Below are positions 49,901 through 57,681 of a stretch of DNA of 64,000 nt, one piece after another (positions within the stretch are counted from its first letter, which is position 1; the number at the start of each line of letters is the position of its first letter). The position numbers and the translations under genes were made by a program. The notes below the pieces were generated by a model. It made no database searches and was not told the DNA's origin. It saw only the letters and a program-made list of their open reading frames with translations. The stretch lies in contig NZ_JAEHJZ010000018.1 in the NCBI RefSeq assembly GCF_016469035.1, forward strand, positions 62,001 to 126,000, read 5' to 3'. This DNA comes from Gelidibacter salicanalis (GTDB taxonomy: Bacteria; Bacteroidota; Bacteroidia; Flavobacteriales; Flavobacteriaceae).

Positions 49901-50055
49901 AAGAAGGTAGCAGTTACAGGGTGTACCTAAACGGAAACAATTTGGCCTTCTGGTCGAAGCTTCCGGATGATAGATTGAGCAATGAAAATGGTAATTTTAG
50001 AGGAAGTTATCCTTCGTTTAGGAGAATTAATCTAGGGCTAAATATTAACTTTTAA
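46903..50055 (+). CDS. SusC/RagA-type TonB-dependent transporter (first of tandem pair; XusA-like position)
   Basis: A 1050-residue outer-membrane transporter. An unusually long leader (hydrophobic core about 23-38, ending IWANN) precedes the carboxypeptidase-regulatory-like domain (about 45-125), the TonB-box region DEVVIIGYGT, the plug (AVFGVKGANGVILITTKRGK) and a beta-barrel ending RRINLGLNINF. It opens a plus-strand block SusC-SusD-SusC-SusD-lipoprotein-lipoprotein, which matches the order of xylan utilisation systems in Prevotella and Bacteroides. Substrate is inferred from that order and the surrounding xylanases. Base composition is visibly less AT-rich than in the 32-46 kb region. Confidence 0.96.
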   Translation: MKKQILYEKQPIFGFNLGRKMRLFVLLILMSHFTIWANNHPQQTITVKGTVTEAETGIPVIGANILEQGTGNGVMTDFDGYFIINVRANATLVVSYLGFSTQEIVVNGKTEINVVMEGEDSVLDEVVIIGYGTQKKESVVGSIVQVSGEKLLQSGGVSTVGQALTGRLPGVTTISSTGRPGEESPDIYIRGRSSWNGSGQPLILVDGIERSMNDVNSNDVESISVLKDASATAVFGVKGANGVILITTKRGKIGKAQLSLTASSTLKAPSKLPSKYDSYNGIKAANESIERSVPANEGAWRYYVPESIADRYRNPINDTDKYVYPNVDWIDTTQKDFAMDYKMDLSVRGGTESVKYFGAINYNHVGDIYDAEAFDSGRGYATDFSYDRFNFRSNIDFDVTESTRLSVNLSGYYGVQGGQSVDRSLLNNSIYEMAPDLFYPLYPDGTFGRAVVDRYDILNPAVSLTARSDTNEHRVQVNTDFVLQQKLDFITEGLSFRGSFSFDNNFRGNEGINDPKIDADDNVTFKIYNDDGTFYYVTPPGENQFDYVVQPWSRNGLSIDDNNSSRRLFYQLSFNYDRVFGDKHTVGLLALMNREEYAIGNMFPRYREDWVARATYNYDSRYFIDVNGAYNGSEKYGPGFRFDLFPSVAMGWMVSNEGFMSGTDSWLNKLKIRGSYGIVGDDSSGGRWGYVSQWGSGGSAYLNNSDKWSRSPYTFYNEATIGNPNLQWETSQKANIGFELAVLKNMFTLDVDFFKEDRDNIVIPANDRSVPSFFGFQPADANLGKTSVKGMEMVLNYKQQLTENWSVNGDFAYTFTKDEIIYKEDPALRPSYQKAAGYAIGQPREIIRGDLMMNWDDVYGSYPQESNQAARRPGFYDEQDWNFDGFVSGEYDQAPFGYTERPQNTFNLSLGTDYKKFSFSVQFYGVSNASRSYQDRTFVAESHLYFDFLSDYWSKDNPDGEHVLSGFNNTQHSTDSYRYWYDASFIKLQNMEFAYSFGSKEGSSYRVYLNGNNLAFWSKLPDDRLSNENGNFRGSYPSFRRINLGLNINF

Positions 50056-50066
50056 GAGCGATTATT

Positions 50067-51899
50067 ATGAAAAAAATATTTAAAATAATATGCTGCGTAT
50101 TTTTGATAGGAACAATTTCTGTTTCCTGTGAAGATTACTTAGATAAGACAATTGAAACCGACCTAAGCATCAATGAAGTTTTCCAAGATTTTAATAATTC
50201 TCAAGGTTGGGTAGAGGAAATGTACGCTATGATGGTTGATTATGCCGGAGCTTTCTGGCAGTATTACGGCTATTATGGCGAAGAATCTGTGAATAATCGT
50301 ACTTGGATGTTCGATTTTAGTGTAGATCAAGGTGATTACGGGAACTGGGCAACTCAAAGAGGTATGTTTCTGCTTGTGCAAGGTGGTGATAATTCTTCAC
50401 CAAAGAATACTAATGCAGACTATCCTTTTGATAGAAGCTCTATTTGGGTAAGTAGCTGGCAAGGTATACGAAAAGCGAACATAGCCATTGAAAATGCAGA
50501 GACCTTAATGGTAAATGCTACGCAACAAGAAAGGGATGCCATTATGGGACAGTCCTATTTTTTTAGAGCGTTTTTTCATCATGAAATCATGAAATTCTGG
50601 GGTTCTATACCATATATAGACAGGGTTTTAGAGAACGATTGGCAGATACCAAGACCAGCAGAATGGTCTGAAACTGCATTGAAAATAGATGCGGATTTTG
50701 ATAAAGCCATTGCGTTGCTTCCTGCAGATTGGGACGATGCAAGTTGGGCTCCTGGAGCGAAGACTAGAGGGCAGAATATGTTCCGTATTACCAAAGGTGC
50801 GGCCATGGCCATGAAGGGAAAGAATCTTTTATTTGCAGCTAGTCCATTAATGCAGGGCAGTGATAATACCTATGGATATAATAAGGAATTGAGTACAAAA
50901 GCCGCCGAAGCGTTGGCCAAGGTAATACAAATGCCTAGATATCAATTGGTGCCTTGGGATAATTATGGTTCTGTGTTCTATTCTGAGAATGGACAGTATC
51001 CTTATTCTTCCGAGTTTATTTTAAGTCAACCTGGAAACGTAGGTTGGTATCCTCGCTATTTGCCGTCTATATGGCAATTAACTGATGTTGCGATTAGTTC
51101 AGGTGATACTGGTGCAGCCCCTACCCACAACTATATCCATAATTATTTTGGAATGAAGGATGGTTTGGCATGTGATGATAGTCCTTTGTTCGATCCCCAA
51201 GATCCTTGGAAAAACAGGGATCCCCGTTTTAACAAATGGATTGTGGTAGATGGTGATCAGTTGATTGACAATATAGGAGCCGCTACAGGCGCTAATCAAG
51301 TACACCGATATGCCCAACTCTATAATGGTGGAGCACACCGTAATCCTAATCAAAATAAAGGTTCCCTAACAGGATATGGTATGAAAAAATGGTCTCCAAG
51401 AAATTTCAATAAGTTCGATAATGTAGAAGCATTTGGGTGGAGAGCTCATGTAAGGCTTACCGATGTATACCTCATGTATGCTGAGGCTGCTGTAATGGCT
51501 TATGGCTTAAATGGAAAAGCACCTGGGTTCAATTTGTCGGCAGTAGACGCCATCAACGCTATACGTGAACGTGCCGTTCCAGACGGTAGTTTAAATGTTA
51601 AACCACAGAATTTAACCAGTGTAAACAAGTTTATGGATGAGATCCGTAGAGAACGGGCCGTAGAAATGAGTTACGAAAACCACCGCTGGATGGATGTAAG
51701 ACGCTGGAAATTGGGTACAGATATGAAATACCGATTGAAAACAGGTATCCGTTTTGACCGAAATTCCGCTGGAAAACCGATCAACTTCCAAGAAGAGATA
51801 ATACGTACTAAAGTTTTTGATGAAAAACATTATTGGTTACCGTTTCCTCAGAATGATACGGAATTGTACGAAGGATTCCCACAAAACCCGGGATGGTAA
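50067..51899 (+). CDS. SusD/RagB-type lipoprotein (XusB-like position)
   Basis: A 610-residue lipoprotein (lipobox region ISVSC, Cys21) of the SusD/RagB family and partner of the transporter 11 bases upstream. Family marks are WVEEMYAMM, QGIRKANIAIENAE, IMGQSYFFRAFFHHEIMKFWG, MAMKGKNLLFAAS, RLTDVYLMYAEAAV and IRRERAVEMSYENHRWMDVRRWKLG. It is longer than average (about 500-550), as in xylan-type SusD proteins that carry extra loops. It should bind the polysaccharide at the cell surface and cap the SusC barrel. Confidence 0.95.
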   Translation: MKKIFKIICCVFLIGTISVSCEDYLDKTIETDLSINEVFQDFNNSQGWVEEMYAMMVDYAGAFWQYYGYYGEESVNNRTWMFDFSVDQGDYGNWATQRGMFLLVQGGDNSSPKNTNADYPFDRSSIWVSSWQGIRKANIAIENAETLMVNATQQERDAIMGQSYFFRAFFHHEIMKFWGSIPYIDRVLENDWQIPRPAEWSETALKIDADFDKAIALLPADWDDASWAPGAKTRGQNMFRITKGAAMAMKGKNLLFAASPLMQGSDNTYGYNKELSTKAAEALAKVIQMPRYQLVPWDNYGSVFYSENGQYPYSSEFILSQPGNVGWYPRYLPSIWQLTDVAISSGDTGAAPTHNYIHNYFGMKDGLACDDSPLFDPQDPWKNRDPRFNKWIVVDGDQLIDNIGAATGANQVHRYAQLYNGGAHRNPNQNKGSLTGYGMKKWSPRNFNKFDNVEAFGWRAHVRLTDVYLMYAEAAVMAYGLNGKAPGFNLSAVDAINAIRERAVPDGSLNVKPQNLTSVNKFMDEIRRERAVEMSYENHRWMDVRRWKLGTDMKYRLKTGIRFDRNSAGKPINFQEEIIRTKVFDEKHYWLPFPQNDTELYEGFPQNPGW

Positions 51900-51939
51900 A
51901 ATCAAATCTGTTTTTACTATTTGTTAATATAAATAATCT

Positions 51940-54804
51940 ATGACACACTTTAATAAATATAAAAAATCATTGTTGTTCAGTTGCTTCTCTGTAATGTTCT
52001 CCATTACATTAGCCGCTCAGGACAATGATCGAACCACAACCACCGATTCCATCGCAATAAGTACCAATAATTTGGTATCCAAGATTAGGGAAGAGGTAAG
52101 CCTAGGATTTCGGAACCGGGAGAATATAGACGTGGTCGGTGCGGTATCTACCATCGAGCCTGGCGATTTTCTTAAGTATGACAACACCCAATGGGTTCGT
52201 GATGCCTTGTCTGGCAGAATGACCGGGCTTAAGGGAAGCGACAACATTCGTGGTCTTGGTACTGCCTTGATCGTAGTAGATGGGATTCCGGGTAGGAGCA
52301 TCGATTTACTCAATATGGAAGAAATCCAAGAAATTACCATTCTAAAAGATGCCAATGCAGTAGCGCTATATGGTGCCATGGGGAAGAATGGGGTTATCGT
52401 TGTAACCACTAAACGTGGTACGGAAAAGAAAGAGTTTAATGTAAGTGTTAGTTCGGGAATCAAGTTCCCTACAAGCATGCCAAATTATTTGGGTTCCGCC
52501 GAATATATGACACTTTTTAACGAAGCCAGAACCAATGATGGGCAGCTTCCGAGTTTTTCCGATGAGGTAATCGCCAATCATGCTAGTGGTATCAATCCTT
52601 ACAGGTATCCTAGTGTAGATTTATACAGTAGTGATTACATGAAGGATTTTGCGTCTTTTTCTAATGTGGTGGCCGATTTTTCGGGAGCAGTAAATGATAC
52701 CAGATATTATATCAATGTTGGTTTTAAGAGCGATCAAACCATACAGAATGTTACCGAGAACGATAAAGGTTCTAACCGGTTTAATGTTCGTGGAAATATC
52801 GATTTCCGAGTAAATGACTGGATCAAGAGTAGCTTTGATATGATTGCTATTATTGAACAGAATAAAACCTCTTTGACCAATCTTTACGATGCAGGTAACA
52901 ATTTTAAGCCTAACCTATATGCTCCTTTATTACCTATAAGTGCTATAGATATCACTAATAATCCCGAATTAGAAGGAATATTGCAGGCCGCCAAAAAATT
53001 TGACGGATTCCTTATTGGTGGAAATCAGAATTTTAAAGACAATGTCCCTTTGGGTGTCGCATATGCTGGTGGGAGTAGAACCAACGTAGCAAGAATAAGT
53101 CAGGTAAACAATGCCATCGATTTTGACTTGAGTGCTATTACGGAAGGCTTATCGGCGAAAACGTATTTGAGTTTTGATTTTTATAATGTATATAATACCA
53201 GTAATATAAACCAGTTTGCCGCCTATGAGCCAACCTGGAACGATGAGGGTAAGATTGTAGGATTGGTAAACGTAAGGGAAAATGACCGTACAGGACTTAC
53301 AGAAAATATTAGTTCGAATGTGTTTACCATTCGTTACGGTTTCTACGGGATGATTAACTATGAGAAGCAGTTAGGCGAAAATCACGCTATCAACGCTTCT
53401 TTAATAGGGCTTGCAAATAGCACTCAGGTTATAGACGAAGAACAATCCTCTAAGAATAGCCATTTAGGAATGAGCATTAACTATACGTACAAGAACAAAT
53501 TGATGTTCGATTTTAATTCGTCCTACGTGAATTCCATAAAATTAGCCGAAGGCAATCGAGGTAAGTTTGCTCCCACATTGGGCTTTGCCTATGTGCTTAC
53601 TGAGGAACCGTCTTTAAAGGATTCTTCTTGGTTAAATTATTTAAAACTACGATCTTCTATGGGCGTTGTTTATTCTGATTTTGGTATTGATGGATATTTT
53701 TTATATGATGCCATTTATCAACAAAGTGATCCTAATGGATACTATAATTGGGGAGATACCTCTTCTGGTTCTGGATTCAATAATCAATACACCACAATAG
53801 CCAGAGGACAGACCGATAATCTGAGAATGGAGAAAAGAATGGACTACAACCTTGGTTTCGAAGCCTTGATTGCTAAAAAACTATGGTTAGAGGCCAATGT
53901 TTTTAGATCCGATTTGACAGACCAAGTAAGTCAAGCATCCAATGCGTACCCAGAATACTATGGAGAGTTTAGTCCCTATGCTAATTTCAACGCTGATAAA
54001 TATTCCGGTTTTGAATTTGGTGCCAACTATTTGGATCGTTTTGGTGAGTTTGGGATGAACATCGGTGCCAGGGTACTATACACCAATTCTACTAGAAGGA
54101 AGGTAGATGAAATAATTTATGCAGACGAGTACCAGTTTAGAAAGGGTAAAACTGTGAATGCTATTTTCGGCTTGGAGTCTATGGGATTCTTTGGTGAGGA
54201 TGATTTTAACACGGATGGTTCCCTTAAGGCAGGTATACCTACGCAGTTCGGGGCATTACAGCCAGGAGACCTTCGTTATAGTGATATAAATAAGGATGGA
54301 ATGGTAAACGATCAAGATCAAGTTTCTATCGGTCGATGGGATTCACCTTGGGCCTTTAGTTCTGATATTACCTTGGATTATGGTCCCTTTACGTTCTTTG
54401 CGCTCTTAACCGCCGAAGTTGGTGGTAATGGTGTAACCGATGGCAACTATTATCGCCCTCAAGGAGATCAAAAATACTCTGAAGTGGTTCGTGGGCGTTG
54501 GACTCCTGAAACAGCTAATACTGCAACTTTTCCAAGACTGTCTTCTTTGCCAAATACGAACAATTTTGCTAGGAACTCCACCTTTTGGTTGTATGACAAT
54601 AGTAACTTTAGGTTGCAACGCGTACAATTGACATATGATCTACCAAGAAATTGGATAGACAAGATGAACATGGAGGATGTTAGTGTTTACGCCTCCGGAT
54701 CAAACCTAGCGGAGATTTCAAAAAATAAGGACATTCGCGAACTGCAATTGAATAATAGCCCAATGTACCGTTACTATTCCTTGGGACTTAGAATGAAGTT
54801 TTAA
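51940..54804 (+). CDS. SusC-type TonB-dependent transporter lacking the N-terminal CTD domain (XusC-like position)
   Basis: A 954-residue outer-membrane transporter. After the signal peptide (about 1-26, ending TLAAQ) there is only a short linker before the plug domain (WVRDALSGRMTGLKG, VVDGIPGRSIDLLNMEEIQEITILKDANAVALYGAMG, GVIVVTTKRG). The carboxypeptidase-regulatory-like repeat and DEVVVVGYGT box seen in the other two SusC proteins here are absent. The barrel is complete and ends in LGLRMKF. Loss of the N-terminal domain explains the 100-residue shorter length. It may differ in TonB coupling. It pairs with the SusD that starts 21 bases downstream. Confidence 0.94.
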   Translation: MTHFNKYKKSLLFSCFSVMFSITLAAQDNDRTTTTDSIAISTNNLVSKIREEVSLGFRNRENIDVVGAVSTIEPGDFLKYDNTQWVRDALSGRMTGLKGSDNIRGLGTALIVVDGIPGRSIDLLNMEEIQEITILKDANAVALYGAMGKNGVIVVTTKRGTEKKEFNVSVSSGIKFPTSMPNYLGSAEYMTLFNEARTNDGQLPSFSDEVIANHASGINPYRYPSVDLYSSDYMKDFASFSNVVADFSGAVNDTRYYINVGFKSDQTIQNVTENDKGSNRFNVRGNIDFRVNDWIKSSFDMIAIIEQNKTSLTNLYDAGNNFKPNLYAPLLPISAIDITNNPELEGILQAAKKFDGFLIGGNQNFKDNVPLGVAYAGGSRTNVARISQVNNAIDFDLSAITEGLSAKTYLSFDFYNVYNTSNINQFAAYEPTWNDEGKIVGLVNVRENDRTGLTENISSNVFTIRYGFYGMINYEKQLGENHAINASLIGLANSTQVIDEEQSSKNSHLGMSINYTYKNKLMFDFNSSYVNSIKLAEGNRGKFAPTLGFAYVLTEEPSLKDSSWLNYLKLRSSMGVVYSDFGIDGYFLYDAIYQQSDPNGYYNWGDTSSGSGFNNQYTTIARGQTDNLRMEKRMDYNLGFEALIAKKLWLEANVFRSDLTDQVSQASNAYPEYYGEFSPYANFNADKYSGFEFGANYLDRFGEFGMNIGARVLYTNSTRRKVDEIIYADEYQFRKGKTVNAIFGLESMGFFGEDDFNTDGSLKAGIPTQFGALQPGDLRYSDINKDGMVNDQDQVSIGRWDSPWAFSSDITLDYGPFTFFALLTAEVGGNGVTDGNYYRPQGDQKYSEVVRGRWTPETANTATFPRLSSLPNTNNFARNSTFWLYDNSNFRLQRVQLTYDLPRNWIDKMNMEDVSVYASGSNLAEISKNKDIRELQLNNSPMYRYYSLGLRMKF

Positions 54805-54825
54805 CTGAAAAAATAGATTTTGGAC

Positions 54826-56550
54826 ATGAATAAAATTTTTAAATATACAACGATAGCTTTCGTTCTTTTATCCGTAGGTGCTTGTACTATGTTAGAGCCC
54901 TTGGATGAAAATCTACAAGGGGAGAACCGATTGAATAATGACCCCATATTTGCCGAAGGGTTGCTGCTAAAAGGCTATGAAGGATTACCCAATCAGTATT
55001 CTTTTAGTGATGTAGCTACGGATAATGCGGTTAATAATAAGGTTAACGGTTATAGATTGATGGCTACTGGTGAATGGAGTGCGCAAAATGCATTTTCCAG
55101 CAGATGGGGTCAATACAAGCAAATCCTATACGTTAACAATTTCCTAGACGTTATTGATAATGTATCTTGGAAAACGGATGATGTGACCAATCAACTTTTT
55201 AAGGAAAGAATGCGAGGTGAAGCCATTGCGTTGAGAGCTATACAACATTTTTGGATTTTACAAGAACATGGCGGAAAGAGCACTTCAGGGGAATTATTGG
55301 GAATACCTTATATTTCGGAGTTCTTGCCTTATGATGCTGATTTTAATATACCAAGATTAGGCTTTCAAGAAACGGTGGCTCGTATCAATACAGATTTAGA
55401 CGAGGCATTAACGTATTTGCCAATGGATTGGGATGGAGATCTCGCGAAACGCCCCTCAAGGTATGACAGTATTGATCCTGAAAGGTATCAGTTTGTTTTT
55501 GGTAATACCCAAGATGGTCGTGTTAGCGGAAGGATTATCAAAGCTATTCAGGCAAAAATGAATATGTTGGCAGCCAGCCCGGCGTTCTTGAACGGATCGG
55601 GAGATAACTACCAAAAAGCCGCCAATATCTTGGGGGATCTATTGAACGATAACGGAGGAGTACCTGGATTGGATCCTGACGGGTTGACCAATTTTTACGA
55701 TTTCCCTAACGGTACCCGTGCATTTCCAGAAGTACTGTGGAGAGAAAATGTATATAGCTCCGCATGGGTAGAGGAAGCTAATTTTCCGCCTTCTTTAAAT
55801 GGTGATGGAGCCGTAAATCCTACCCAGAACTTAGTAGACGCGTTTCCAATGTTGGACGGTAAACCGTTCTCTACTTCCCACCCGGATTACGATGCGGCCA
55901 ACCCGTACACCAATAGAGATCCTCGTTTGGCTTTGTACGTATTGTACAATGGCAACGATCTTAATGGTAGAGTTATCAATACCGGTGTCGGTGGCGGTAG
56001 TGACGAGGTGGACAAGGTGCAAGAGAAATCTACACGTTCTGGTTTCTACATGAAGAAATTGGTAGCTCCTGATTTAGTAATCAGCAACGATGGGAGTACA
56101 ACTACAACAGAAAAAATGAATATTTATTTACGATATACCGATCTGTATCTATTGATGGCTGAAGCTGCCAATGAATTGGGAGGTCCCGATAATATGGTAG
56201 ATGGTATGAGTGCTCGTTCTATAATCGGAGCTATCCGATCCAGAGCCGGAGTAGGTCTAGGTAATGGAGATGCTTATTTGTCCAGTATCACTTCCAAAGC
56301 GGATATGCGAGAATTGATTAGAAACGAACGCAGATTGGAACTTTGTTTTGAAGGGTATCGTTTGTACGACCTAAGACGATGGGGTATTTTGAATACTATA
56401 CCTAACGTTAAAGGAGCGAAATATAATGGGACCAATTATACAATATTAAATGTGGAACCTAGAATTTATGGTGATAACGCCAACTATGGCCCAATACCAC
56501 AGAACGAGATAGTAAAATTTAACAAATTAGTACAGAACCAAGGGTGGTAA
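54826..56550 (+). CDS. SusD/RagB-type lipoprotein (XusD-like position)
   Basis: A 574-residue lipoprotein (lipobox VGAC, Cys20) of the SusD family. It shows RGEAIALRAIQHFWILQEHGG, IIKAIQAKMNMLAASPAFL, RYTDLYLLMAEAANELG and IRNERRLELCFEGYRLYDLRRWG, all standard SusD helices. Start is placed at ATG 54826; a TTG two codons upstream is less likely. It is the partner of the shortened SusC. A perfect 13-bp hairpin lies 34 bases after the stop, before the next lipoprotein gene, so the downstream genes may be expressed at a lower level. Confidence 0.95.
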   Translation: MNKIFKYTTIAFVLLSVGACTMLEPLDENLQGENRLNNDPIFAEGLLLKGYEGLPNQYSFSDVATDNAVNNKVNGYRLMATGEWSAQNAFSSRWGQYKQILYVNNFLDVIDNVSWKTDDVTNQLFKERMRGEAIALRAIQHFWILQEHGGKSTSGELLGIPYISEFLPYDADFNIPRLGFQETVARINTDLDEALTYLPMDWDGDLAKRPSRYDSIDPERYQFVFGNTQDGRVSGRIIKAIQAKMNMLAASPAFLNGSGDNYQKAANILGDLLNDNGGVPGLDPDGLTNFYDFPNGTRAFPEVLWRENVYSSAWVEEANFPPSLNGDGAVNPTQNLVDAFPMLDGKPFSTSHPDYDAANPYTNRDPRLALYVLYNGNDLNGRVINTGVGGGSDEVDKVQEKSTRSGFYMKKLVAPDLVISNDGSTTTTEKMNIYLRYTDLYLLMAEAANELGGPDNMVDGMSARSIIGAIRSRAGVGLGNGDAYLSSITSKADMRELIRNERRLELCFEGYRLYDLRRWGILNTIPNVKGAKYNGTNYTILNVEPRIYGDNANYGPIPQNEIVKFNKLVQNQGW

Positions 56551-56584
56551 CCTATTGTATAACCAGAAAATAAATAAGGTTTGG

Positions 56585-56616
56585 TTTAGGTTCCCGGTAG
56601 GTGCCGGGAACCTAAA
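56585..56616 (+). terminator. Perfect 13-bp GC-rich hairpin after the second susD
   Basis: TTTAGGTTCCCGG (56585-56597) and CCGGGAACCTAAA (56604-56616) are exact complements with a 6-base loop. No T-run follows. It is the most stable-looking hairpin in the window and could attenuate transcription or protect the 3' end of the SusCD message. Confidence 0.65.
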
Positions 56617-56649
56617 TCCAAAATATGTTTAATAATTAATTCTTCATTA

Positions 56650-57678
56650 ATGAATATAAAAAATATAGTTTTATTAGTAGGTGTGCTAGTAACCTTATCA
56701 TGTAGCAACACCGAACCAGAGTTTGATGATTACGAGTTTCAAGGAGCTTATTTTCCTTATCAAAATCCAGCCCGTACTCTTATACTAGGAGATTATGACT
56801 TGGCCTTTAACGATAACGACAATGATTACAGGTTTGAAATAACAGCCTTAATGACTGGGGTTTATAGTAACGATAAAGAGCGAAAAATCTATTTTGAAGT
56901 AGACAATAGTCTTTTGAACAACGTAGCTAATGTAAAGGCACTTCCTGCTGAATATTATACGTTTGAAACAGTAAGTCCTGTGTCTATTCCTTCAGGTTCT
57001 ACCAAGGCAAGGATTCAGGTCCAATTACGTGATGCATTTTTTCAAGACACCTTGTCTTTTGGAAAGGTAAATACCACTAATTATGTAATTCCGTTGGTAA
57101 TGACTAAGGCAGATAATTTGGATACCTTGTCCGTAGGGAGGAGTGTGGTCTCCAATCCAGATCGAGTAAACCCAGCTGATTGGGATGTGCTGCCAAAGGA
57201 TTATACCTTGTTTGGAATTAAGTATATGAACAGGTTTCACGGTAACTACCTAAGAAGAGGTAAGGATATGATTACGGCTCCTACTTCTGAAGTAGGAAGG
57301 GTATATAGTGCAGATTTTGTAGAGAGAGATGAATTAACACTGTTAGAAACAGCAGGAATGGACAAGGTTAAATATCAAAATCTTATTGGCCGTGGCGAAA
57401 ACTCTAGCCCAGGCAATGTTATTATGGAACTTTCCTTTAATCAGGATAACACTTGTACTATAAGTAGTTATAAGGACGATCCTTATGGGGTAACAGGTAC
57501 TGGCCAATTTGTTGAAGACGGCGATTCTTTTGGAGGTAACCCAAAGGATGTAATTTATTTAAATTATACCTATACAGACGCCATTAACGCAGAGACACAT
57601 ACCGTAAACGATACTTTAGTAATACGGGATAGAACAGCCATTTTTGAAGAGTTTACAGTTGAACTTAAAGACCTATAG
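56650..57678 (+). CDS. DUF1735/DUF5627-type surface lipoprotein (XusE-like position)
   Basis: A 342-residue lipoprotein (lipobox TLSC, Cys18). The first half (about 25-170) has YFPYQNPARTLILGDY, DKERKIYFEVD and SIPSGSTKARIQVQL, the pattern of the DUF1735 (BT_3987-like) module found in surface glycan-binding proteins. The second half, with DWDVLPKDYTLFGIKYMNRFHGNYLRRG and IMELSFNQDNTCTISS, fits a DUF5627-type lipocalin-like domain. It is third in the order after two SusCD pairs, the place of XusE in xylan systems. No catalytic motif is seen; glycan binding is the likely role. Confidence 0.82.
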   Translation: MNIKNIVLLVGVLVTLSCSNTEPEFDDYEFQGAYFPYQNPARTLILGDYDLAFNDNDNDYRFEITALMTGVYSNDKERKIYFEVDNSLLNNVANVKALPAEYYTFETVSPVSIPSGSTKARIQVQLRDAFFQDTLSFGKVNTTNYVIPLVMTKADNLDTLSVGRSVVSNPDRVNPADWDVLPKDYTLFGIKYMNRFHGNYLRRGKDMITAPTSEVGRVYSADFVERDELTLLETAGMDKVKYQNLIGRGENSSPGNVIMELSFNQDNTCTISSYKDDPYGVTGTGQFVEDGDSFGGNPKDVIYLNYTYTDAINAETHTVNDTLVIRDRTAIFEEFTVELKDL

Positions 57679-57681
57679 ATA

